A program made the position numbers and the translations under genes. Under the pieces are notes generated by a model. That model made no database searches, was not told where the DNA came from, and saw only the letters and a program-made list of their open reading frames with translations. DNA of 45,866 nt from a virus: positions 1-45,866 of IMG/VR virus record IMGVR_UViG_3300004770_000032. One strand, given 5' to 3'. Position 1 is the stretch's first letter; every line of letters begins with the position of its first letter. Shown here piece after piece: positions 22,951 through 31,241 of the stretch.

Positions 22951-23715
22951 TTAGATTATATTTACAGCATAAGTAAACTGAAACGGTAATGGTAGCACTG
23001 GAGTAGCTATTGAATTTTTAAATATGTTAGCTGCTACAAGAACAGATGGGTCTAGCGGAACTGTTGAAACAGTTGTTTCCGGTGCTTGATAGTCTGATCC
23101 AATTGCTGAACTAGCTATTGCAGGATTACCTAGTGATGCAGATTGAATATTATAAAATCCAACCCCGTAAGTAATTAGCCCTAATGAATTAATTTTTGAA
23201 TTATAAAGCTGAGCAGTATTAATATTTATAGTAATTGCATTAGTTATTACAGTTATGTCAATACCCCATAATGAGGCTATTTCTACATCATTTCCGTTTA
23301 TACCATACAAAAATCTGATTATTCTGCGCTTTAGCCAATCAAAATTAAAAACTTGTCCATCGCCTTTATAATATTGCCATGTAATTACCCTTTGGTAAAT
23401 ATCATCATTAGCTAATGTTGCTAAAGGTTTTTGCAATGAGTTATAAGCTAGCCCAGTATTAAAGGCTACTGTGTTAAATTCGCCAATCCAGCTTGTTAAT
23501 CCAGGTTGTAATGTTGGTCTAGCTACACCATACAATCCTAAGCCTACCCAATCTAATAACTGACTAGATAACCCCGTGTATACAGGTAAATTAGCATTAA
23601 CAAACCAATCCACATATTGTTGTGTCATGGTGTTATAAGCTGATACAAAAGCTTGTAAAGTTACATCATCACTATATTCATCATACAGATAGCTAGGGAT
23701 AGTGTTGCTAATCAT
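22951..23715 (-). CDS. Baseplate protein downstream of gpJ (tail protein I position)
   Basis: A 254-residue protein next to baseplate J. It has SQLLDWVGLGLYGVARP, DIYQRVITWQYYKGDG and FNFDWLKRRIIRFLYG, aromatic helical segments characteristic of the wedge protein that follows gpJ in myophages (gpI-like, DUF2612-like). It would link the baseplate wedge to fibres. Assignment is mainly by position plus pattern. Confidence 0.65.
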   Translation of the reverse strand: MISNTIPSYLYDEYSDDVTLQAFVSAYNTMTQQYVDWFVNANLPVYTGLSSQLLDWVGLGLYGVARPTLQPGLTSWIGEFNTVAFNTGLAYNSLQKPLATLANDDIYQRVITWQYYKGDGQVFNFDWLKRRIIRFLYGINGNDVEIASLWGIDITVITNAITININTAQLYNSKINSLGLITYGVGFYNIQSASLGNPAIASSAIGSDYQAPETTVSTVPLDPSVLVAANIFKNSIATPVLPLPFQFTYAVNII

Positions 23716-23719
23716 TTAA

Positions 23720-25171
23720 TTAACCCTGAGTTATAGTGATTGCCGATGGTGTAGTATAAAAATAACTTTCAACATCACCGACTATAGCTTGAGTCCCTGA
23801 TAATGGCGTGCTAACTACTCCATTAATAGTTACCGTAAATAACATTTTATCAATAAGGTTTGCAGGGACTAAGCTAGATATGCTAGCCACAAATGCTTCT
23901 TGAGCTGCAAATAAATTTATAGGCTGCCCTAGCGGAATACTGTTTATATAAACCGATATTGCTGGAGAACCAAGCTGACTAACAGCTGATGCTGATATTA
24001 AATTGGATGCTCCATATACATTCCACACAAGGCTTATAATAACCACTTGCTGAGGTGGCAATACATATTTAATACTATACGTATTTGAACCGTCTATAAT
24101 GTTTATATTTTGATTTCTTGGATTTGGCGTTAATGTACCACTATTAGCTACGTATGTACCAAGAGACGTTGTGTTGATGCCTATGGTGAACGAATTTTGT
24201 GAAACGATGGTAATGGTTAAGTTAACGCCATTAATGCCCGTCATCCCTGTTACGCCATTAATTTGTATATTATTACCGCCAAATAATGATACTACTGCAC
24301 CATTTGCGCCAAGTCCGTGATTGAGTGATGTTGTTGCAAGTCCTACTGTAGCGTTAGTTATGCTAGTCACTGTCATAGTTGATCCAACCAATAATCCTAT
24401 ACTTGCACCCAATGCTTTATAAATAGCATAAGATACTGTGTACGGATCACCTCCACCAACAATAACTTTCCATGCACCGCCTGTTTGCTGTTGAATGGCG
24501 ATATTAAGAGGATTTACACCATTAATACTTGATAATTGAGCTGTCAGCATAGTTGCCATGCCCGTAGACATAACTAATCCAGCGTTAAGCACTTGCGCCC
24601 TATAGCTATCAACTGTCTGAACGCCTGAGCTTGGCGTTCCTGCGGTAGTATTTGTACAACTTAGAATATAGCCACTAGGCACTGATGTGTTTATCGTAGT
24701 TACTGTCCCAGCAGGAATAGACCATGAGCCTGTTTGAGTAGCTAAGCAATATAATGGTGTAGTAGTGCCACCAGCAGGGATAACCCCACCATCAACAACT
24801 GTATATTGATAATTTCCGTCTGATACAGTAAAGCCTGTAGGGATTATGTAGCCTATTGAGCCTGTAAACACAACATAAACGCTTGTGTTAGTAGTTGCGC
24901 CAAGCTGCACACCATATATTTGACCTAACTGATTTAAAATAAATTCATTAGCACCATAGGGCGTTAGGGAATTGACAAGTTCAACCCTAGCATTATCAAT
25001 TAAAATCATTGCGCCAACATCAGTTCCACTAATGTCATCTATCAATGATCCAGGTAAATTAGCAGTGTAGCCAGGTACGGTTGATGATACTAATGCAATA
25101 AGCTGAGCTAATAAATCAGTTGGTTTTTGTGGCTGTAAGCCTTGTGGTGTCAGTATTGTGGGTAATGTCAT
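23720..25171 (-). CDS. Baseplate J-like wedge protein
   Basis: A 483-residue protein with the gpJ opening: LDLLAQ-like helix, PGYTANLPGSLIDDISGTDVGAM and ARVELVNSLTPYGANEFILNQLGQIYGV. The central beta region has TGSWSIPAGTVTTINTSVPSG, ending in the typical 'a.pSgGvqTvdsYRaqvL' (TPSSGVQTVDSYRAQVL) of the J family. It assembles six wedges round the hub. ATGA overlap with the upstream gp25-like gene supports an operon. Confidence 0.85.
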   Translation of the reverse strand: MTLPTILTPQGLQPQKPTDLLAQLIALVSSTVPGYTANLPGSLIDDISGTDVGAMILIDNARVELVNSLTPYGANEFILNQLGQIYGVQLGATTNTSVYVVFTGSIGYIIPTGFTVSDGNYQYTVVDGGVIPAGGTTTPLYCLATQTGSWSIPAGTVTTINTSVPSGYILSCTNTTAGTPSSGVQTVDSYRAQVLNAGLVMSTGMATMLTAQLSSINGVNPLNIAIQQQTGGAWKVIVGGGDPYTVSYAIYKALGASIGLLVGSTMTVTSITNATVGLATTSLNHGLGANGAVVSLFGGNNIQINGVTGMTGINGVNLTITIVSQNSFTIGINTTSLGTYVANSGTLTPNPRNQNINIIDGSNTYSIKYVLPPQQVVIISLVWNVYGASNLISASAVSQLGSPAISVYINSIPLGQPINLFAAQEAFVASISSLVPANLIDKMLFTVTINGVVSTPLSGTQAIVGDVESYFYTTPSAITITQG

Positions 25172-25518
25172 ACGGCAACCTTTCTTGAAATAGTAGACCC
25201 TGAATGAGTCAAAATGTTTATATTATAATATGGCGCTACCATATTAGGCACTTTAGCAATAACTATGGATGCGAAATGTGGTGCAAATTGTTGTTGTATT
25301 TGCATAACATACATGTCTGGAAACAATTGCGTAACTACAGATTGTTGTGCAGGAATACCATAATTACCATTGAACGGTGACTCACCTAAGTTGAGTTTTA
25401 AACATTGAATTAATGTTGTCACATAAACGGCATCATTAAATCCATTAGCATCAGTGTTTACTTCAACCCAAGTATAAGTATTGTCTACTACATCATATGA
25501 TCTGCCATAAGTTCTCAT
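25168..25518 (-). CDS. Baseplate wedge protein, gp25/gpW-like
   Basis: A 116-residue protein placed between the spike and gpJ, the usual place of the gp25-like wedge subunit. It contains VTTLIQCLKLNLGESPFNGN, resembling the 'i..iL.t..GE...p.fG' of that family, then QFAPHFASIVIAKVP. In myophages gp25 carries part of a lysozyme-like fold without activity. Coupled to both neighbours by overlaps. Confidence 0.7.
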   Translation of the reverse strand: MRTYGRSYDVVDNTYTWVEVNTDANGFNDAVYVTTLIQCLKLNLGESPFNGNYGIPAQQSVVTQLFPDMYVMQIQQQFAPHFASIVIAKVPNMVAPYYNINILTHSGSTISRKVAV

Positions 25519-26168
25519 GTTGGCACTCCTGTATTTACTAAGCCAGCTGTTACACCAGAATGTTTATGTGTAGATCCGACTGCATGACCATTGTTTGTTA
25601 AAGTCCCTGTGGTCGTTATGTTGCCTGTGATAGTCACATTACCTGTAATCGCAACGCCAGCAGGTGATATGTCCATAATAGTTGATCCTGTTGTTATTAC
25701 AACATCAGTGGGCGTAATGCTAACTATAGCACCTGTCGCAACTGAATAAAGTCTTAAGGTGTTTGGATCAATTACAGGCCAGTTAACAGCATTGCCTATA
25801 GGTACAAATGTAAGCGCCTCTAAGCTTGCGGGCGTGGTTAATCCTGAAAAGGTTGATCCTAGTCCTGTTATATTACCAATCATTGCCGTAGCTGGTATAG
25901 CTAGCCCTTGACACCCAACTCTGATAGGTACTCTAATATATTCAGAACCTATTACCGGAATAGTTACTTCTGGCAATGGATAATCAGTTACAACTTCAAA
26001 CTTAACAGTAACTATCGGTACAACATTAACACCATCTGGGGCTAATTGCACATTAGTTACTGTGCAAGGATAACAATCACCCAATCCTTCTAAAGCATTG
26101 GATATTTGAGTGTTTGTAAATTTAGTTAATGTTGTTGATAACGGAAATCTTTTTGAGTAATCTATCAT
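25515..26168 (-). CDS. Baseplate central spike protein (gpV/Gp138-like)
   Basis: A 217-residue protein: an OB-like N-terminal domain (CYPCTVTNVQLAPDGVNVVP ... VTIPVIGSEYIRVPI) with the GCQGLAIPAT turn of Gp138-type spikes, then a short beta-helix segment (ISPAGVAITGNVTITGNITT). The tip GHAVGSTHKHSGV contains the HxH iron-binding motif of membrane-piercing spikes. It would puncture the outer membrane as the sheath contracts. Upstream of gp25-like gene with an ATGA overlap. Confidence 0.82.
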   Translation of the reverse strand: MIDYSKRFPLSTTLTKFTNTQISNALEGLGDCYPCTVTNVQLAPDGVNVVPIVTVKFEVVTDYPLPEVTIPVIGSEYIRVPIRVGCQGLAIPATAMIGNITGLGSTFSGLTTPASLEALTFVPIGNAVNWPVIDPNTLRLYSVATGAIVSITPTDVVITTGSTIMDISPAGVAITGNVTITGNITTTGTLTNNGHAVGSTHKHSGVTAGLVNTGVPT

Positions 26169-26169
26169 T

Positions 26170-27219
26170 TTATTGTATTAATGCCTCAATAGTTACTGTT
26201 GGTGTGACTTGAGCTTTCATTATCGGCGTTACCGTTATTATTGTCATCCAATCCAAAGCATTAGAGCTTCTTGAATTGCCTGTATGACGCAGCTCAGTTA
26301 TATAAAATTCACCTTGAAAGGCTGCTCCATTTCTGTCAATTTGGTTGTATTGAGATAATGCCGCTGCTGATGTAGTAACTGGCGTTTCTGGTAATGTCAG
26401 AATATCCAATACTGACAAGTCCCCTCGCATGACCAAATACAATTGTATGGTAACTGGCCCTACCCATGCAGGCTGCCCTATTAAATCACTAAATTCTATT
26501 TTCTTGGGTGTTCCGGTTTTGTTTTTTGGCTCGGTGGCATGATCTGTTATCCACAAAAGATCATTTCTATAAAAAGAAGTTATGCCATTATACGTATAAG
26601 ACATATTATCTCTAGGCTCAACTCCATTTATAGCTATAAATGTTTGTGATTGTAAATCCGCCATGAAATTATGTAGGCCATTGCTCCTAAATGTTTTTGA
26701 TTCATTCGGGACAATATCTTTATCTAATGAATCAACTGTAAACTTTTTTATTTTTGATGCGGTTAATGTGGCATTTAAAAAATCACTTAATTTCTGTTGT
26801 TTATACCATGTAGTATAAAAGCATTTAGGATTAGCAATTAGTCCTGTATCAGACCCTATAACGAAGCTAAGAGTCATTGCAGTACCTATCCAGTTGGTAT
26901 AACACTGGAATATTGCACCTTGCAATAATAGACCTTGTTGCATAGGATTAGCTAGCGGAAGTCCTTTTAACATACCGCCATAAACACTGATAGTATAAGG
27001 GGTAATTGGATTAGCCCAATTTCTATAAGTAGAATGGTCGGGGGCTATTCCCCATAACGTGAGCGTGGCTTTATCGGTTGATAACGCTTGTTGCGTTAAT
27101 GTAGCATCTATCTCAAAAGTTAACGCGCCAGTATCAGGTGTTCCATCAGCTTTTGCACTGCTAAATGTTTTAACAGGATTGCCGTATTGATCTTGAATAA
27201 ATACATAATAAAATCTCAT
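26170..27219 (-). CDS. Baseplate hub protein (gpD / gp27-like)
   Basis: A 349-residue protein just upstream of the spike, the canonical hub position. It opens FYYVFIQDQYGNPVKTFSS, continues with an ALTFEIDATLTQQAL domain and ISVYGGML, then a second beta domain with NGLHNFMADLQSQTFI. The ending GAAFQGEFYITELRHTGNS recalls the hub's 'F.G.f.v..v.H.Gd.R' phrase. It links tube and spike. Family is assigned by order and these features. Confidence 0.72.
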   Translation of the reverse strand: MRFYYVFIQDQYGNPVKTFSSAKADGTPDTGALTFEIDATLTQQALSTDKATLTLWGIAPDHSTYRNWANPITPYTISVYGGMLKGLPLANPMQQGLLLQGAIFQCYTNWIGTAMTLSFVIGSDTGLIANPKCFYTTWYKQQKLSDFLNATLTASKIKKFTVDSLDKDIVPNESKTFRSNGLHNFMADLQSQTFIAINGVEPRDNMSYTYNGITSFYRNDLLWITDHATEPKNKTGTPKKIEFSDLIGQPAWVGPVTIQLYLVMRGDLSVLDILTLPETPVTTSAAALSQYNQIDRNGAAFQGEFYITELRHTGNSRSSNALDWMTIITVTPIMKAQVTPTVTIEALIQ

Positions 27220-27479
27220 ATTACTTGAAATTGTTGCAGATCTGGGCGATATATTAACTGAGATGTAAAGTACCCAGCCGTCATGCTTATATTTTTATCA
27301 ATTGGTGACCCGATTAGTGGCAAACATACAATTAGGCCAAATGATTGGTCGTAGATATTTACGTAATATCTTTGTCCAAATACATTCCATGTCAACATAA
27401 CAACATAGCTAGAGCCATCTAGCATAGGTTGAAATTGAAAGTTATTGACTGAGTTAGGCGTAAACTGATAAGTCATCAT
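27216..27479 (-). CDS. Baseplate plug-like protein
   Basis: An 87-residue all-beta protein: MTYQFTPNSVNNFQFQPML, then VVMLTWNVFGQRYYVNIYD and GLIVCLPLIGSP. The 'y.l.l.WN.fgqrYy.ni.D..G..i...pl.gsp' pattern is that of the small phage baseplate plug family (DUF6983). It overlaps the hub start and the preceding stop (TAATG), so it is part of the hub assembly unit. Confidence 0.75.
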   Translation of the reverse strand: MMTYQFTPNSVNNFQFQPMLDGSSYVVMLTWNVFGQRYYVNIYDQSFGLIVCLPLIGSPIDKNISMTAGYFTSQLIYRPDLQQFQVI

Positions 27480-28189
27480 TAGAATAAATTACTCACTGCT
27501 GTAGGGATATTTGCAACAAATCCAGAAAATGAGCTTAATGAAGAATTACTTTCTAAAAATCCAGACCATGACGGATCACCAGTAATCTCTGTTCCATTTG
27601 ATAGCTTATTCATAAGTTTGCTCATTACTCTATCGCTTGGGGCTACAATTAACGGTTGTACAAAATCAAACTGCCATGATGTTTGAACCTGCTCAGACTC
27701 ACCACCTGAAACGTCCGTTATGCCCACCAACACACAATCTGTATAAATGTAACTTGGTGTAGCAACTGTGTAAGTCCCACCATTTTGATTATGATAATCT
27801 AAAGTCATTTTTAATGCTGCTATTGTAGCAAGCTTTACTAAGAAACCACCGGGGTTTTGCACGGGGCAGTGCATCACCATCGAAATGGTTAATGGATTTT
27901 TTACGATAGCATTGGCGGCAACTGATTGACTAGCAAACGGATAAGAGCCGATATCATTACGCATTAATTGCGTACCTGGCAACACTTGCCAATGGGCAAA
28001 CATTTGGTCAACTGTAGGCAATGTTAAGTTGATAAGATCGCCTAATAAATTAGCCGCTTCCGTTATTAACACGATGGGGATCATTCCGCCTGTATAAGTC
28101 CATTGTGCAGCTATACCGCGTGTTAAAATTACTGGTGATCCTTCAAAACCAGTACGCCATATACCTCTACCTATATCTCCAAAGCTCAT
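27479..28189 (-). CDS. Baseplate / tail hub-associated protein
   Basis: A 236-residue protein between the tape measure and the plug. It has MIPIVLITEAANLLGDLINL, the phrase MVMHCPVQNPGGFLVKLATI, and a C-terminal beta part with EQVQTSWQFDFVQPL. Proteins in this slot in baseplate-J myophages (LysM-like or gp53-like initiators) join tube and hub. No sure family; the location is informative. GGAGG lies upstream of its ATG. Confidence 0.6.
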   Translation of the reverse strand: MSFGDIGRGIWRTGFEGSPVILTRGIAAQWTYTGGMIPIVLITEAANLLGDLINLTLPTVDQMFAHWQVLPGTQLMRNDIGSYPFASQSVAANAIVKNPLTISMVMHCPVQNPGGFLVKLATIAALKMTLDYHNQNGGTYTVATPSYIYTDCVLVGITDVSGGESEQVQTSWQFDFVQPLIVAPSDRVMSKLMNKLSNGTEITGDPSWSGFLESNSSLSSFSGFVANIPTAVSNLF

Positions 28190-28193
28190 ACGC

Positions 28194-30005
28194 TTAATTA
28201 CCTCCGTTTAGTTTATTAGCTTGAAGGCTAACATCAGCACTTGAATTATTATTAACCGTTACTGTTGTGTTATTAGACGCTCTATTGATATTTCCGCCAA
28301 ATTTTTTATAATTAGCTCTAAAAGTAGCAAGTCCTTGTGTTTCATTGCGATTCCCTTGTAATTCACTTAAATAAGCAGCAGCACCTTCATGATGAGCCGA
28401 TGCTATATCACCAGCCGATGGTTTTTTACCCATGCCAGTTGTTAGCTGTTTATTTATTAATTCCCAATACTTTATAGCTGTATCAGTTTGTGTCGCAACG
28501 TCATTTTTTTCTCTATATCTTTCCCAGTCAGCACCATATATGTCAGAATACACACCTTTAGTGGATTGAAATAATCCTAATGCGCTTGTTTGTTTTTCTC
28601 CGGGCTTGGGTATATTTTTTAAATATGGATCAAACTGAGCGTTTTCAGTTTCAGCCAATGCCATAATATCGCTTCTTGTAAGCCCAGTTTTTGATAAGTC
28701 TTTATCTTTTAAATATAAAGATAAAGTAGCTCTAGCTCTTTCAACATCTGATGGTGATTTTTTAGAGGCAGTATCATTTTGAAATGATGCTAATCTTGCT
28801 TCTCTTTCTGATTTAGATTTTTCATCTTGTTCTTTTCTTCTTTTATCACCCATATCTGCTGGGTATCCAGTAGTGAATAAAGCATCAACACCACCAGTTA
28901 AAGCATCGATAGGATGCGCACCCACTCTAACAATTTTGGCAACATCACCAATAAAGTCAGTGAATGTTTTTATGTCTTCTTTAAATTTATCAGTAGTTAA
29001 GTAATCAGCAAATTCCTTTATATTTACAGATGCTGATTTTACTAATTCTTTAAATCCATCTGAGCCAACAAATGTTTTAACGGTTGCTGATACAGATTCG
29101 GTTAGCTCCCTGATAGGCATATTGGCATCTACTAACCCTTTTATAAATGAGTTTTCTATTTCTTCACCAGCTCTACTTAGCGTATTAACTGTTTGAATAT
29201 AGGAATCTGTCATCCGGTAATTTAAATCAAGATTTACTTTATCAGCTTCATTATGCTGAGTCATTAAATCGATAGATTCTTTAGTGATTTGCCTAGTTCT
29301 GGCAACATCACTCATATCCTTAAATTGACCCCATCCTGATGCGGCTAGAGTTGATTCATTTAATGTTGGGTTAGCTTCTACATATTGTTTAAATAGCGGG
29401 GCCATTGCTGCAAATATTTCAGCAGGGTTTTTACCTGTAAAATCTACACCACCTCTATTAGCAACTTGATTAAGAGTCCATTGTTTGCTAAGATCAAATT
29501 GTGCCTCTTGAATCTTAGAAAGAGATGTTCCGATATCATCCGTTAACGCTGAATAATTAATACTTAAAGATTTTAGTTCCCCTGATGATACGCCTAAGCC
29601 TCTGGACTTATACGCTGCACCAGCAACTGATTGCCCTAGTTTAGCGCCAGCGTATGCCCCAACAAGGCTTAAGCCTGCCGTCCATTTACCTAAACTTTTT
29701 ATTGATGATGCTAATGCCTTAGAAAAAGAAAGTCCCTCTGTTCCAACTTCTTTCCAAAATTTAGTTTGATTTTTTTGGAAATCTTTCTCTTTTCTTTTTT
29801 GTTCCTTGACTTCTCTCGGTGTATAGATAGTCCCTGGAACTACTTTATTTGGCGCGGAAGGGGAAGTGGGGTTTTTTGAAGAATGTGGAGCATTAATATC
29901 GCCAGCACCGCCCTCAACCTCCAGCGTGATAGTTCTAGTTTGTTTTAACCATTCTTGAAATTTGGTGTCATCAACTTGAATTTCAACAATACTTTTCAAA
30001 GCCAT
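28194..30005 (-). CDS. Tail tape measure protein with a muramidase-like domain
   Basis: A 603-residue protein directly after the tail chaperones. The first 130 residues hold a basic coiled segment and a glycine/alanine hydrophobic stretch (KWTAGLSLVGAYAGAKLGQS). A long helical centre follows. Residues about 425-590 form a lysozyme-like transglycosylase domain: ALAETENAQFDPYLKN with the likely catalytic Glu, SALGLFQ, and SAHHEGAAAYLSEL. It sets tail length and probably opens peptidoglycan during DNA entry. The length is short for a tape measure, implying a short tail, if no other part is missing. Confidence 0.82.
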   Translation of the reverse strand: MALKSIVEIQVDDTKFQEWLKQTRTITLEVEGGAGDINAPHSSKNPTSPSAPNKVVPGTIYTPREVKEQKRKEKDFQKNQTKFWKEVGTEGLSFSKALASSIKSLGKWTAGLSLVGAYAGAKLGQSVAGAAYKSRGLGVSSGELKSLSINYSALTDDIGTSLSKIQEAQFDLSKQWTLNQVANRGGVDFTGKNPAEIFAAMAPLFKQYVEANPTLNESTLAASGWGQFKDMSDVARTRQITKESIDLMTQHNEADKVNLDLNYRMTDSYIQTVNTLSRAGEEIENSFIKGLVDANMPIRELTESVSATVKTFVGSDGFKELVKSASVNIKEFADYLTTDKFKEDIKTFTDFIGDVAKIVRVGAHPIDALTGGVDALFTTGYPADMGDKRRKEQDEKSKSEREARLASFQNDTASKKSPSDVERARATLSLYLKDKDLSKTGLTRSDIMALAETENAQFDPYLKNIPKPGEKQTSALGLFQSTKGVYSDIYGADWERYREKNDVATQTDTAIKYWELINKQLTTGMGKKPSAGDIASAHHEGAAAYLSELQGNRNETQGLATFRANYKKFGGNINRASNNTTVTVNNNSSADVSLQANKLNGGN

Positions 30006-30006
30006 C

Positions 30007-30692
30007 TTAAAACATCCTATTTCTTAATTCTTTTAGTAAATACCGCTCTCTAAATTCTTGGGCAGAGCCATAACTTATATCGTACTTATTAAAATATTCT
30101 TGAAAGCCCTCATCAGAAAGCCAATCAAGAATATATGATACTAAATGCTCTCCACTTTTGTGGAAGTTTCTACTTTTATCAATGTCGGCAATGAAGCTGC
30201 GAACTCCGTAGAGGTCAAGTATTCTTCCTGCGCACCCCAGCGCTCTAAAAGGGGCATCACCAATGGTAATCCCTTCTTGCCATGCACGGACGAGGCTAAG
30301 ATAAAAAAAATTACAATACTTTCTATTTCAGATATGTCATCAGCAGTAAGTCTGTTTTGTTGTACCGCGACATAATAAGGCAATGTTTCCCAACCATTAA
30401 TGCCAGGGATGACTAAATTAGTAAGGCGCTTAATTTCGTTTATAAGACCGTTTTGTACACCGTCTGCACCTTCCCATTCCCCAAGTCGTTTAGCTACTTT
30501 CTTAAGCATCATAGCCGCTATTTTAGGCGCTGCTATATGATTACCTTGAGCATACATGGTTGATAAGGCTAAGCTCATCGGCTCAAAGTATTTTTCAAAT
30601 ACGTCTAAGCTAATTGGAGTTGAATGTATCCAGCAGTCTACGCCATCAATTTCAACTGGTAAGACTAAGTTTAAACTTTTATTAATTCTCAT
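30007..30692 (-). CDS. Tail assembly chaperone G-T fusion made by -1 frameshift
   Basis: Ribosomes that slip -1 at T_TTT_TTT (30309-30303) leave the G frame after about residue 130 and read 98 more codons, YLSLVRAWQEGITIGDAPF ... LKELRNRMF, to TAA at 30009-30007. That second frame has a stop five codons upstream of the slippery site and no usable start, yet is open for 99 codons and ends one base before the tape measure ATG. It is the standard G/G-T arrangement of tailed phages. The extension is acidic-basic helical (SYILDWLSDEGFQEYFNKYD). The fusion would load the tape measure for tube assembly. Slippage itself is inferred, not measured. Confidence 0.78.
30141..30692 (-). CDS. Tail assembly chaperone G
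   Basis: A 183-residue, mainly helical protein from ATG 30692 (MRINKSLNLVLPVEIDGVD); a GTG at 30701 is an alternative. It lies between tail tube and tape measure, the position of phage G-type chaperones, and contains IHSTPISLDVFEKYFEPM, a segment common in these proteins. The slippery site near codon 130 and the non-frameshifted C-terminus (MPLLERWGAQEEYLTSTEF ... VESI) together produce the short form, which keeps the tape measure soluble until the tube is built. A knotted RNA element precedes it. Confidence 0.75.
   Translation of the reverse strand: MRINKSLNLVLPVEIDGVDCWIHSTPISLDVFEKYFEPMSLALSTMYAQGNHIAAPKIAAMMLKKVAKRLGEWEGADGVQNGLINEIKRLTNLVIPGINGWETLPYYVAVQQNRLTADDISEIESIVIFFILASSVHGKKGLPLVMPLLERWGAQEEYLTSTEFAASLPTLIKVETSTKVESI
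30303..30309 (-). promoter_or_regulatory. Slippery heptamer for -1 ribosomal frameshifting
   Basis: The minus-strand message reads GTA ATT TTT TTT ATC in the G frame: T_TTT_TTT fits X_XXY_YYZ, and both tRNA-Phe anticodons re-pair perfectly after a -1 slip. The run is eight T. The slip leads into TAT CTT AGC CTC. Only a weak hairpin can be seen downstream. It lies where tail-chaperone slippery sites are expected. Confidence 0.75.
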
Positions 30693-30711
30693 ATTATCCA
30701 CTAATAATAAA

Positions 30712-30775
30712 GCCCACTAAATAATTTACGGCAGAATGAGTGGGCATCTTTTCGGTTTGCAGACCTAGCCGTAAA
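30712..30775 (-). promoter_or_regulatory. Interleaved hairpins (pseudoknot-like) before tail chaperone G
   Basis: Read on the minus strand: TTTACGGC (30775-30768), 22 bases, GCCCACT (30745-30739), 6 bases, GCCGTAAA (30732-30725), 6 bases, AGTGGGC (30718-30712), then TTTATTATT and the G start. The first arm pairs with the third and the second with the fourth, so both helices form only as a pseudoknot or the two exclude each other. The second hairpin plus U-rich tail resembles a weak terminator. It could tune expression between the abundant tube and the scarce chaperone. Confidence 0.6.
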
Positions 30776-30788
30776 ACTTTTTATAACC

Positions 30789-31232
30789 TTATAACGACCA
30801 AAGGCTGCTATTTACATAATAAATACCATTAATGGTAATACGAGCCTCTGCCGTAGATCCATCAAAAGGTAAGTCACCAATGCTAATAATAGTGCAGTTA
30901 GTAAAGGTATAATCGCTTAATGCGACTGTATCACTCACTACTCTAATATCACCAATGAAACTAGCGTTCTCTAGCTGTGTGCGCCATAAGCCTAATGTAC
31001 CTGTAGTCTTGAGAACATCAATAGTAATTGTTGCTACCAGATAAGGTTCAGGTGACGGCACTGCGCCCGATGCTGTTTGAATATAAGCAGAAGCATCACC
31101 TTGGAAGGCAACACTAACCATATTTCTACCTAAGAATGGCGCTGTTACGTTTAGCGTGTTATCGCCAGTTACGATAACGCTAGACCGTACTTTGTTTAAA
31201 GTACCTTGTGCTACTTGTGGATTACCAGCCAT
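30789..31232 (-). CDS. Tail tube protein
   Basis: A 147-residue beta protein just after the sheath gene: GTLNKVRSSVIVTGDNTLNV, FLGRNMVSVAFQGDAS and the ending SIGDLPFDGSTAEARITING. The pattern matches small tube proteins of DUF3277-like myophage tails ('gtlN.v..sv.v.d...LNvt..ylgk...s.sf.g'). It polymerises inside the sheath. Strong late expression is likely, and a hairpin element follows it. Confidence 0.78.
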   Translation of the reverse strand: MAGNPQVAQGTLNKVRSSVIVTGDNTLNVTAPFLGRNMVSVAFQGDASAYIQTASGAVPSPEPYLVATITIDVLKTTGTLGLWRTQLENASFIGDIRVVSDTVALSDYTFTNCTIISIGDLPFDGSTAEARITINGIYYVNSSLWSL

Positions 31233-31241
31233 GATTATTCC

